Shown piece after piece: positions 7,736 through 15,690 of a DNA stretch of 55,878 bases. Location: the NCBI GenBank assembly GCA_964638515.1, contig CAZWZL010000016.1, positions 1 to 55,878 of the forward strand, read 5' to 3'. The translations under genes were made by a program, and so were the position numbers. The stretch's first letter is position 1, and each line of letters starts with the position of its first letter. The notes beneath the pieces are model-generated. The model had not been told where the DNA came from. It was given only the letters and a program-made list of their open reading frames with translations, and made no database searches. Origin of the DNA: CAYPGJ01 sp964638515 (GTDB lineage: Bacteria; Planctomycetota; Phycisphaerae; Phycisphaerales; UBA1924).

Positions 7736-9199
7736 CTACAGCAGCGGCCCCACCAGCTGCGCCGCGTTGTCGATCGAGGTCTTCCACACCGGCCGGCGTC
7801 GCCACTCCTTGAGATCCACCCTGTCCGATTCGCTCACGTACCCGCGCTGGAGGAACCGCAGCATGGACGCGAAGTCCGAGTCGTAGATCGCCAGCGTGAT
7901 CTCGAAGTTCAGGAAGAACGACCGCTGATCGAAGTTGGTGGACCCGATGAGCGCCACCTCGCGATCGATCGTCACCGTCTTGGCGTGCAGCAGCCCCGGG
8001 CGATACCGCCAGATGTGCACGCCCGACTCCAGCAGATCCAGGTAGTGCGACCGTCCGGCCGCCGCGGTGAGAAACGAGTCGGAGCGCCTCGGCACGATCA
8101 CGCTCACGTCCACGCCACGCATCGCCGCGCCCTGCAGCGCCAGACGCGAGGCGTCGTCGAGCACGAAGTAAGGCGTGGTCATGATGATCTCGTCTCGCGC
8201 TCCGTAGATCACGGCGAGCAACGCCTGCCGGATCGACTCGGGCGCCGCGCCCGGCCCGGACGGGATCACCTGCACCACGCTCGTCGCGTCCGGCGACGGC
8301 TTGATCGGCGGCAGGAGCCGGTCCAGATCCGGAAGCTCGCGTTCGTGCTCGGGAGCGTCGATCAACCAGTCGTGCAACACCACCCCGTCGAGCGCCTGCG
8401 CCGCGGGGCCGTCCACGCGAACGGACGCGTCCACCCATGCGCCCACGCGCTTTTTCTCGAGAAACGTCGTGTCGTTCAGGTTCTGCGAGCCGGTGTACGC
8501 GATCCGGCCGTCGATGGCCGTGATCTTCCGGTGATTCCGAAGATCCAGCCGGGCAAACAGCATCCGCAGCAGGCTGGCGGGCAACGACGCCCGGACAAGC
8601 ACGCCCGCCCGACGCAGCTGCGCGGCCTGTGGCGACGCCAGAAACTCGCGCGATCCCACGGCGTCCACCAGCACGCGGCACGTCACGCCCCGCCCCGCCG
8701 CGCGCACCAGGGCGTCCGTCACGCGTTGCGTGTTGTCCGACACCTGCCAGATGTAGTAGAGGAGATGGCAGTGCGACGTGGAGGCGTCAATGTCCGCCGC
8801 GATCCGTTCGAGCACGACGTTCGAATCGGCGAGCAGCTCCAGACGATTGGCCTTGAGCGGCGGGGATCCACCGATCGCCCTCGCGAAGCGGGCGAACCGC
8901 TCCTCGGCCGAGTTGGGCGCGTGCCATTCGTAGTGCCGATGCGCCCACAGCGCCACGATCCGCCGATCCAGGTCGTGCGTGAGTTGCTCCGACCGTCTCC
9001 GTCGCCGATCACCCAAACGCACCTCGCCCACTGTCAGATAGGCGATCGCGCCCGCGAACGGCATCAGCAGCACGATCACCAGCCAGGCCAGGGACGTCGA
9101 GACCGGCCGGCGCGCCATGATGATCCGCGCCGCGAACAGAATGCGCAGCGTCCAGTCCGCCAGCAGCACCACTCCCCCGAAGGACACCAGGTCGGCCAT
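7736..9199 (-). CDS. cls: Cardiolipin synthase / phospholipase D family protein
   Basis: A 487-residue protein with two N-terminal membrane helices (about 8-28 and 35-57) and two HKD motifs, HRKITAID (223-230) followed by GSQN and HAKTVTID (405-412) followed by GSTNFD. This is the layout of bacterial cardiolipin synthases, which join two phosphatidylglycerols, or phosphatidylglycerol and phosphatidylethanolamine, at the inner membrane. The length matches ClsA. RYRPGLLHAK and QRSFFLNFE are further family blocks. It converges on the MBL-fold gene with 4 bases between stop codons and has no room for its own terminator. A related phospholipase D cannot be fully excluded. Confidence 0.9.
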   Translation of the reverse strand: MADLVSFGGVVLLADWTLRILFAARIIMARRPVSTSLAWLVIVLLMPFAGAIAYLTVGEVRLGDRRRRRSEQLTHDLDRRIVALWAHRHYEWHAPNSAEERFARFARAIGGSPPLKANRLELLADSNVVLERIAADIDASTSHCHLLYYIWQVSDNTQRVTDALVRAAGRGVTCRVLVDAVGSREFLASPQAAQLRRAGVLVRASLPASLLRMLFARLDLRNHRKITAIDGRIAYTGSQNLNDTTFLEKKRVGAWVDASVRVDGPAAQALDGVVLHDWLIDAPEHERELPDLDRLLPPIKPSPDATSVVQVIPSGPGAAPESIRQALLAVIYGARDEIIMTTPYFVLDDASRLALQGAAMRGVDVSVIVPRRSDSFLTAAAGRSHYLDLLESGVHIWRYRPGLLHAKTVTIDREVALIGSTNFDQRSFFLNFEITLAIYDSDFASMLRFLQRGYVSESDRVDLKEWRRRPVWKTSIDNAAQLVGPLL

Positions 9200-9250
9200 G
9201 CGCTCGATTGTCGCGGATTCAGCCGGTTGGTGCGCGATCGCTCTTCAAAG

Positions 9251-9811
9251 TCAACCGCCCCCGTAGGCCCGCTCCTCCCACGTGCAACGGCGGTCCGGCC
9301 AGATCCGCACGATGAAGAGCCGCCCGTACTCCGCTTCCGTCATCGAGAGCCCTTTGGCCCCCGTGAGCCGCTCGACCAGCTCCGGCGTCGTGTTGGAGTG
9401 ACCCACCACCAGCACGTTGCGCCCCGCGTACGCGCCCTCGACCATTCGAGCCACATCCTCGAGGTACTCGTCCAACCCAGCGCCCAGCGGGGTCGTCGTC
9501 ACGTCTATCCCATACGCCCGTGCCACGGGCGCCGCAGTCTCCTTCGCGCGGCGCGTGTTCGTCGCCAGCGCGGCGTCCAGACGTGCGCCCTTGGGCAATG
9601 CGCTGCGCACCGCGCTCACCAACGCCTCGGCTCGCGCCCGTCCCGCCGCCGCCAAGCCTGGATCCGCTCCAGCGTCCTTCTCTGCATGCCGCACGAGCAC
9701 CACCGTGGTGATGCTCTCCTCGGCCTCGCCACCGCCGTGCGATGTCGCCGCGCAACCAGTAACGCCCAGAGCGACGCCCACCAGCAGCACCGCGAGGAGC
9801 ATCGCGTTCAT
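9251..9811 (-). CDS. Histidine phosphatase family lipoprotein
   Basis: A 186-residue protein with a lipoprotein signal (LLVGVALGVTGC, Cys20) and a histidine phosphatase domain: the phospho-accepting histidine sits in LVRHAEKD (about 39-46) and the second catalytic histidine in VVGHSNTTPEL (about 135-145). Such small SixA/phosphoglycerate mutase-like domains remove phosphate from proteins or small molecules; here it would act outside the cytoplasm as a lipid-anchored enzyme. The ATG at 9811 overlaps the stop codon of the propeller/amidohydrolase gene (ATGA), so the two are translated together and may share a pathway. The substrate is unknown. Confidence 0.85.
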   Translation of the reverse strand: MNAMLLAVLLVGVALGVTGCAATSHGGGEAEESITTVVLVRHAEKDAGADPGLAAAGRARAEALVSAVRSALPKGARLDAALATNTRRAKETAAPVARAYGIDVTTTPLGAGLDEYLEDVARMVEGAYAGRNVLVVGHSNTTPELVERLTGAKGLSMTEAEYGRLFIVRIWPDRRCTWEERAYGGG

Positions 9812-12800
9812 GGCTCGCCCAGCCCCGCGCCCAGGCCGGGACGCCCGCACGCCTCGCAACCCGCGTGCGCCGGCGGTTCCCCGACACTGACGTTGGCCCC
9901 TTCCTTCTCCCAGAAGAAGGGCGCGCGCCGTGTCGGTTCCGGCGCGAGCTCGTGCATGGACTTGGCGTCGAACAATCGCCCGTTCGCCACGACCATCTCG
10001 GTGTGCTCGGTGTCGCGGATGTTCACGATCGGATCGCGACCCGGCTCCAGGATCACCAGATCGGCCAGCTTCCCCGGCTCGATCGAGCCGAGATGCTTGT
10101 CCATCCCGATGTAGAACGCGCCGTGAATCGTGCCGGACCGCAACGCCTCGAAATGGCTCATCCCTCCCTGCACAAACGACCACACCTCCCAGTGCGTGTT
10201 GATCCCCGGCAGCTGCCCGTGCCCGCCCGCCTGCACGCTGATGCCGATGTCCGCCGCCTGCTTGGTGATCCGCGCTTCACGGATGTGGTTGAAATCCTCC
10301 AGCGGCGCGGTGATCCGCCGGCGCGCCCGCGGATTCAGGATGTTGGGCGGGATGTACTTCGTCAGACGCGGGTGTGCGAACAGGTCGGATTCCATATACC
10401 AGTAGTTCTCGCCGCCGAGCCCGCCGTAGGCAACGTCCAGCGTCGGCGTGTAGCCCACGCCCGTGTCCTTCCAGAGCTGCAGCACGTCCTGGTAGACGAT
10501 CTCCACCGGGAACGTGTGCTCGATCCCCGTGTGGCCGTCCGCGATCATCGTCAGATTGTGCATGAACGTCGAGCCGCCCTCCGGCACCACCAGCATGTTC
10601 AGCTCGCGCGCCGCGGCCAGCACCTGCTGCCGCTGATCGCGCCGCGGCTGGTTGTACGACTTCACCGAGAATGCCCCCACGGCCTTCATGCGGGAGAGAT
10701 GAAACCGCGCATCCTCCAGCGAATCGATCTCCGCTTTGTATGAACCCGCGGCGCCGTAAAGGATCGTTCCCGTCGAAAATGTCCTCGGGCCGCGCGTCAC
10801 CCCGGCCTTCACCATCTCCGATCCGCTGAAGATCGTCTGCGTGTCGTTGGACGGATCGTGCACCGTGGTCACTCCCAGCGACAGCTGCACGTAGTTCAGC
10901 CAGTTCTGCGCCGGGATGATCCCGTTCACGCCCTGAGCGCCGTGCGCGTGCGCATCCACCAGCCCCGGATACACCACGCGCCCCTCGCACTCCACGACGT
11001 GCGCTCCGCGGGGCACGGGCGTGCTCGCTTTGGCCCCCACGGCCTTGATCCGATTCCCCTCAATCACGATCGTGGCGTCTTCGAGCACCTCCTGCTCGCC
11101 GGCCATCGCGCCGCGCATCGTGACGACCCTCGCCCCAACGAGCGCGATCGCTCCTGTGGGCTGCTCGTGAGTCGCCTGAAACCCGATGTCCATCGACGAC
11201 GTCGGCCCATCCGGGATCTTCTCGGGAGATCCCTCGAGGAACGCGAAGGTGTCCGTCAGGTCGCGGGTGTAGAGCGTCGGGCCCAGCGACCAGTGCAGCC
11301 GCTTCGAATCCCCCGAGAACTGCACGTTGTAGCCCGCCTCCTTGGAGGCCCGCGCGATCGGGAACGCGCTCTCTTTCGGTCCGACCTTCACACTCTTGCC
11401 CGTCTGCACGAACGGCGCCACGTACACCCGCTGCCGCTCGATGAACCCGACCCACTGTCCGTCCGGAGACACTGCGAAGTCCGTAGCCCACGCGCTCGTG
11501 AAATGCGTGCGCTCCTTCGACTTGTCCTTCCCGCGGAGCCCGATCGACACCAGCATCGTGTTGTCCGCGTCCTTGTCGGACTTGTCGCGAACGACGTACA
11601 CCCAGTCGGAAGACGCGCCGAACTGCGGTCGCTCGCCGTCCTTCGCGATGCGCTCTGACGACCCTTCCTTGCCGCCGCGGAAGGGCGCCGCGTACACCCC
11701 CCGATCCCTCGACCACAACGGGGACGTCAGATACCCGCCACCCACCTTCACGTACACCACCGTCGAGTTGTCCGGGGCGATCGCCGGCTCGATGTAGTGA
11801 CCTGGCTCGCTCGTGACCGGCCAGGACTCACCCGACCGAAGATCGAGCACGCGCACGCTCCCCAGCGCATCGTCGTTCCACGTGACGTACGCCACGTACC
11901 GACCGTCGCGCGAGAACGATGGATACAGCTCGAATTCTGCGCCCTGCGACGTCAGCCGCTTCGGCTCACCCTGCGGCAACGCCCGCCCGTAGAGGCGGCC
12001 CAGCGCCGTGTACACGCTCTGATCCCCCGCGGGCGAAACCTGCACCCAGCGCAGCATCCGAACATCGAACGTGCTCGGCGCCGGATCGTTCTCAAACCGC
12101 ACGGCCTTGGTCGCCTCGCGTGTGTCCCGCACGCGGAACGGAATCACGCGCGTCTCCCTGGACATCAGGTCATACCGCCTGATCTTGCCGCGCGACCAGA
12201 ACACGATCGACTTGCCGTCCGGCGTCCACGCGAACGCCGGGTACACGCCGTGAATCGCCCACGCCTCCTGCATGTCGCGCTCGAGATCGTCGTAGATCAG
12301 CGTGACACCGCCCGACGCCGTGTCAAACAGGTGCAGCCCCGTCTTGCCGTGCACGCGGCGCACGAACGCGATCGTCTCGCCATCCGGGGACGGAATCGGC
12401 CGACACGCCCCGCCCGGGCCCGTGATGTATCGCTCCTTCTCGCCCGTGGCCAACTCCAACCGGTTGACGATGTAGATCTGCCCGTTGGAGTCCTTGTCGT
12501 ACTCGAACGACGAGCCCGGCGACACATCCTCCGAGTAGTAGACGTACTTCCCGTCAGGCGAAAACACCGGCTCGTTGACGTCCTTCTGATCCGTCGGTTT
12601 CTCCGTCAGCTGCAAACCGCCCGAACCCCCCCCCTTCACGCCGGAGCGGTGGTACAGCCACATCTCCCCCGCGCCCAGCGAACGGCGCGACGTGAAGTGC
12701 TTCCGCGCCACGATGTACTCGCCGTCCGGCGACCAGGCCGGCCCGTTGAGCAACCGAAACGTCTCGCTCGTGATCTGGCGCGGCTCGCTCCCGTCCCGCC

Positions 12801-13224
12801 CGATCACCCAGATGTTGTCGCCGGCCTTGTCGTCCTTGCCCGTCCGATCGGACGTGAACGCGATGTGCTTGCCGTCCGGGCTGTAACGAGGTTGCATGTC
12901 CCACGCCAGGCCCGACGTGATCGGCTTGGCTTCGCCCCCGTCGATCGGCAGAAGGTACAGGTCCCCGAGCAGATCAAACACGATCTCGCGCCCATCCGGC
13001 GACACATCGAGACTGATCCACGTTCCTTCATCCGTGTCGATCGTCTGCGTGAACCGCTCAAACGGCGGGTTGTCAACGTTCCAGCCTTCCTGCTTCTTCT
13101 CGCCCGCTTCCGGCTTGGATTCGCCGGCCGCAGCCGCGTCCCCCTGCCCCAGTGCGCGCCCGCCCAGTGCCAGGGGAGCAAGAGACATCAGCAACCACGC
13201 AACCGGCGCACGACAAGTCTGCAT
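9808..13224 (-). CDS. Secreted TolB-like beta-propeller / amidohydrolase fusion protein
   Basis: A 1138-residue protein with a signal peptide (about 1-28, ending RALGQ). Residues of roughly 50-640 contain repeated WD40-like propeller blades with SPDG motifs (LDVSPDGREIVF, RYSPDGKHIAFTSDR, AWSPDGEYIVA), as in TolB. From about 680 comes an amidohydrolase domain: LVDAHAHG near 757 supplies the HxH metal ligands, SVKSYNQP may hold the bridging lysine, followed by GIEHTF and the closing GSIEPGKLADLVILEP. Such fusions are usually annotated as exported metal-dependent hydrolases or imidazolonepropionase-like proteins; the substrate is not predictable. The ATG at 13224 is used because it starts the signal peptide; a start at 13383 would add 53 unlike residues. 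It is coupled to the phosphatase lipoprotein downstream. Confidence 0.88.
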   Translation of the reverse strand: MQTCRAPVAWLLMSLAPLALGGRALGQGDAAAAGESKPEAGEKKQEGWNVDNPPFERFTQTIDTDEGTWISLDVSPDGREIVFDLLGDLYLLPIDGGEAKPITSGLAWDMQPRYSPDGKHIAFTSDRTGKDDKAGDNIWVIGRDGSEPRQITSETFRLLNGPAWSPDGEYIVARKHFTSRRSLGAGEMWLYHRSGVKGGGSGGLQLTEKPTDQKDVNEPVFSPDGKYVYYSEDVSPGSSFEYDKDSNGQIYIVNRLELATGEKERYITGPGGACRPIPSPDGETIAFVRRVHGKTGLHLFDTASGGVTLIYDDLERDMQEAWAIHGVYPAFAWTPDGKSIVFWSRGKIRRYDLMSRETRVIPFRVRDTREATKAVRFENDPAPSTFDVRMLRWVQVSPAGDQSVYTALGRLYGRALPQGEPKRLTSQGAEFELYPSFSRDGRYVAYVTWNDDALGSVRVLDLRSGESWPVTSEPGHYIEPAIAPDNSTVVYVKVGGGYLTSPLWSRDRGVYAAPFRGGKEGSSERIAKDGERPQFGASSDWVYVVRDKSDKDADNTMLVSIGLRGKDKSKERTHFTSAWATDFAVSPDGQWVGFIERQRVYVAPFVQTGKSVKVGPKESAFPIARASKEAGYNVQFSGDSKRLHWSLGPTLYTRDLTDTFAFLEGSPEKIPDGPTSSMDIGFQATHEQPTGAIALVGARVVTMRGAMAGEQEVLEDATIVIEGNRIKAVGAKASTPVPRGAHVVECEGRVVYPGLVDAHAHGAQGVNGIIPAQNWLNYVQLSLGVTTVHDPSNDTQTIFSGSEMVKAGVTRGPRTFSTGTILYGAAGSYKAEIDSLEDARFHLSRMKAVGAFSVKSYNQPRRDQRQQVLAAARELNMLVVPEGGSTFMHNLTMIADGHTGIEHTFPVEIVYQDVLQLWKDTGVGYTPTLDVAYGGLGGENYWYMESDLFAHPRLTKYIPPNILNPRARRRITAPLEDFNHIREARITKQAADIGISVQAGGHGQLPGINTHWEVWSFVQGGMSHFEALRSGTIHGAFYIGMDKHLGSIEPGKLADLVILEPGRDPIVNIRDTEHTEMVVANGRLFDAKSMHELAPEPTRRAPFFWEKEGANVSVGEPPAHAGCEACGRPGLGAGLGEP

Positions 13225-13385
13225 CGGGTTCGATCCTCTCGCCGACTCCAATGCCGTGAACGAACCCCGTCCACGGCGCGCCGGCCGACCACAAGTGCGA
13301 GCGGGATAGCCTACCGCGGATCGCACGACCGGTTGCCCAACATCTCCATCGCCTCGGCCTGGCGGGGTTTTCAAAACAAACATGA

Positions 13386-13406
13386 GGTGATCTAGCCCCG
13401 ATCACC
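13386..13406. promoter_or_regulatory. Inverted repeat 7-7-7 in a divergent intergenic region
   Basis: GGTGATC and GATCACC are exact inverted repeats 7 bases apart, in the 299-base gap between the divergent propeller/amidohydrolase and beta-helix genes. A dimeric regulator could bind here, but a chance palindrome of this size is possible. Nothing else is recognised in this gap apart from the AGGAG ribosome site (13512-13516) of the rightward gene. Confidence 0.3.
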
Positions 13407-13523
13407 CCGCCTGTCGCACTGGAGCAATGGAGGGCGGGGTTCTCCCGAAACGGATCGGGCCCGACCACCCCCCGCCCGCGGAAACGGAATTTCTAGCGAC
13501 CCCTCACGGGGCAGGAGCGGATC

Positions 13524-15629
13524 ATGCGCTATCGGCACGGAATCATTCTGGCGGCAGGCAGCCTCTGTTCGGCGGGCGTGCTCGCCCAGTCCTTCAACAT
13601 TGATCTCAACACCACGAGCGGCGCCGGCGCTGGCGCGCCCGCCTCCTCATTCGCGGGCGCGGCCCAGCAGCCCGGAACGTGGAACGCCGTGCCCATGACC
13701 GGCGCGCAAACCGTCTCGCTCGTCGGCCTCAACGGCCTCCCGACGTCTGTCACGCTCATGAAGCCGACCGTCGGCTCCGCCGCAAACACCTTCACCGCCG
13801 CCACCGGCGAGTTCGCCAAGCTCATGGACGACGGACTCATGCTCACCTCCGCGCAGGGCAACACCATGACCCTGGCCATCAATAACCTCTCCGCCGGCAA
13901 GTACATCGTTTACACGTACGGATTCGACGTCGGCACGGGCCCCGCCTCCCTGATCACCAACAACGTCTCTCACGGGATCGATACGCAACAGGTTGACGGC
14001 AAGGTGCTCAACAACGACATGATGCCCGGAACCGCGTTCACGGTGCACGGAACCGACGTCATCCCGGGCACGAGCATCGTTCTCGTCATCGCGCGCAACA
14101 CCCCCGGCGACCCCTCGACCAAAGCAGGGATCTCCGGCATCCAGATCCGCAAGCTCGCCACCAGCGAGCGCATCCTCCTCCACGCCAACAAGATCTCCTC
14201 CTCCGCACAGGACGGCGCAACGTGGGGCTCCGGGTACCGCGAACTCCACTCCGCGCTGAGCGTCGCGCAGCGCGCCGGCGGGTCCTCATTCGAGATCTGG
14301 GCCAGGCAGGGCTTCTACCGACCCACCACCGGCACGGATCGCAACGCCACGTTCACGATCCCCAGCGGCCTCCGCATCTACGGCGGATTTGCCGGGACCG
14401 AGACCACGCTCGCCCAACGAGCCTTTCCCGCGTTCTTCATCACGGCCATGGACGGCTCCATCGGCTCCTCTGCCGCCACCGACAACTCCTACACCGTCGT
14501 CGACGCCGGCAACACCTCTTCCAGCACACTCATCGACGGCTTCACCATCTCCAACGGCTACAACAACAACAGCGGCAACGGTGGCGGTGTCAGGATCTTC
14601 AACGGTCAAGCCGTGTTCCGGAACTGCAAGTTCCTCTCGAACGTCGCGACCAACTCCGGCGGCGCCGCGTGGCTCTCGGCCGCGCAGCCGAAGTTCGTCA
14701 ACTGCCTCTTCTACAACAATGACTGCAACAACGGCTCGGGCGGAGCCGTCGCCGCCAACTCCGGCGGCCGGCTGGGGCTCTACAACGTCCAGATCATCGG
14801 CAACCACGCCGGTGGTGAAGGCGGCGGCGTGTACCTGAACAACACTCCCGCCGATATCCACAACACCCTCTTCTCCGGAAACACCGCAGCCTTCAACTCC
14901 GGCGCCCTGCATTGCAGCAGCGAGGCGGCCGACGCCGACATCCGCTTCTCCACCTTCTCCGCGAACGCGTGCGCAAACGGCGCCGGTGGCATCGCCCTTT
15001 CCGGCGGCGCCGACGTCACCCTTCGAAGCAGCATCCTCTGGGGAAACATCGGGTCGGTCGGAAACTCCACCGAACACCAGCAGCTTTCCCTCTCCATCGG
15101 CGGCTCCTCCACCTACGACATGACCCACACCACCCTTGAGGGCCTCTCCTCCTACAACGGCCTCAACTGCAGCGGCGTCAACCCCGGTTTCATCGACTTC
15201 AACGGCCCCGACAATGTCCTCGGCACCACCGACGACAACTGCCGACTCCAGGCCGGCTCCCCCTGCATCGACGCCGGCTCCGTGTTCGAGATTCCCGCCG
15301 ACGTCGGCGATATCGACGAAGACAACAACACCATCGAAGCCCTCCCCATCGATCTCGACAAGAAGCTCCGACGTGTTGAGTCCGCCGTCTACCACAACAA
15401 CAACGGCTCCGGCTCCGTCCCCTTCGTCGATCGCGGCGCCTACGAGTTCGTCCCCCTCTGCCCCGGCGACACCAACGGTGACGCCATGGTCAACTTCGTC
15501 GACCTCAATGCCGTGCTCTCCAACTTCGGCCAGTCCGGCTTCGGCCTCGTCGGCGACCTCAACGGCGACAACGTCGTCAACTTTCTCGACCTGAACCTCG
15601 TCCTGAGCAACTTCGGACTGAATTGCTGA
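13524..15629 (+). CDS. Secreted right-handed beta-helix protein with dockerin-like C-terminus
   Basis: A 701-residue exported protein: signal peptide 1-22 (ends GVLAQS), then a region rich in Ala, Ser, Thr and Asn. From about 290 to 530 there are parallel beta-helix repeats of the polymorphic outer-membrane or pectate-lyase type (GGVRIFNGQAVFRNCKFLSN, GGAVAANSGGRLGLYNVQI, GGGVYLNNTPADIHNTLFSGNTA). The last 55 residues hold two calcium-loop-like repeats, GDTNGDAMVNFVDLNAVLSNFG and GDLNGDNVVNFLDLNLVLSNFG, preceded by CPG. This dockerin-like tail is common on Phycisphaerae surface proteins. It is probably an adhesin or polysaccharide-binding protein; no catalytic residues can be identified. AGGAG precedes the ATG by 7 bases, and a strong terminator follows. 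Confidence 0.85.
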   Translation: MRYRHGIILAAGSLCSAGVLAQSFNIDLNTTSGAGAGAPASSFAGAAQQPGTWNAVPMTGAQTVSLVGLNGLPTSVTLMKPTVGSAANTFTAATGEFAKLMDDGLMLTSAQGNTMTLAINNLSAGKYIVYTYGFDVGTGPASLITNNVSHGIDTQQVDGKVLNNDMMPGTAFTVHGTDVIPGTSIVLVIARNTPGDPSTKAGISGIQIRKLATSERILLHANKISSSAQDGATWGSGYRELHSALSVAQRAGGSSFEIWARQGFYRPTTGTDRNATFTIPSGLRIYGGFAGTETTLAQRAFPAFFITAMDGSIGSSAATDNSYTVVDAGNTSSSTLIDGFTISNGYNNNSGNGGGVRIFNGQAVFRNCKFLSNVATNSGGAAWLSAAQPKFVNCLFYNNDCNNGSGGAVAANSGGRLGLYNVQIIGNHAGGEGGGVYLNNTPADIHNTLFSGNTAAFNSGALHCSSEAADADIRFSTFSANACANGAGGIALSGGADVTLRSSILWGNIGSVGNSTEHQQLSLSIGGSSTYDMTHTTLEGLSSYNGLNCSGVNPGFIDFNGPDNVLGTTDDNCRLQAGSPCIDAGSVFEIPADVGDIDEDNNTIEALPIDLDKKLRRVESAVYHNNNGSGSVPFVDRGAYEFVPLCPGDTNGDAMVNFVDLNAVLSNFGQSGFGLVGDLNGDNVVNFLDLNLVLSNFGLNC

Positions 15630-15655
15630 GCCGGCTTCGGGAGAAAACGGCTCGC

Positions 15656-15690
15656 AACGCCCGGCGGTTATGGCCGGGCGTTTTTCTTTT
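15656..15690 (+). terminator. Rho-independent terminator after the beta-helix gene
   Basis: A perfect 10-bp stem, AACGCCCGGC (15656-15665) with GCCGGGCGTT (15673-15682), a 7-base loop and a T-rich tail (TTTTTCTTTT). The stop codon of the convergent WD40 kinase gene (15668-15670) lies in the loop. Confidence 0.88.

Noticed and set aside
7628..10114. Long + strand open frame of 828 codons
   Set aside because: It runs antisense to the phospholipase D and histidine phosphatase genes, is rich in Arg, His and Pro, and has no domain; it is a by-product of high GC.
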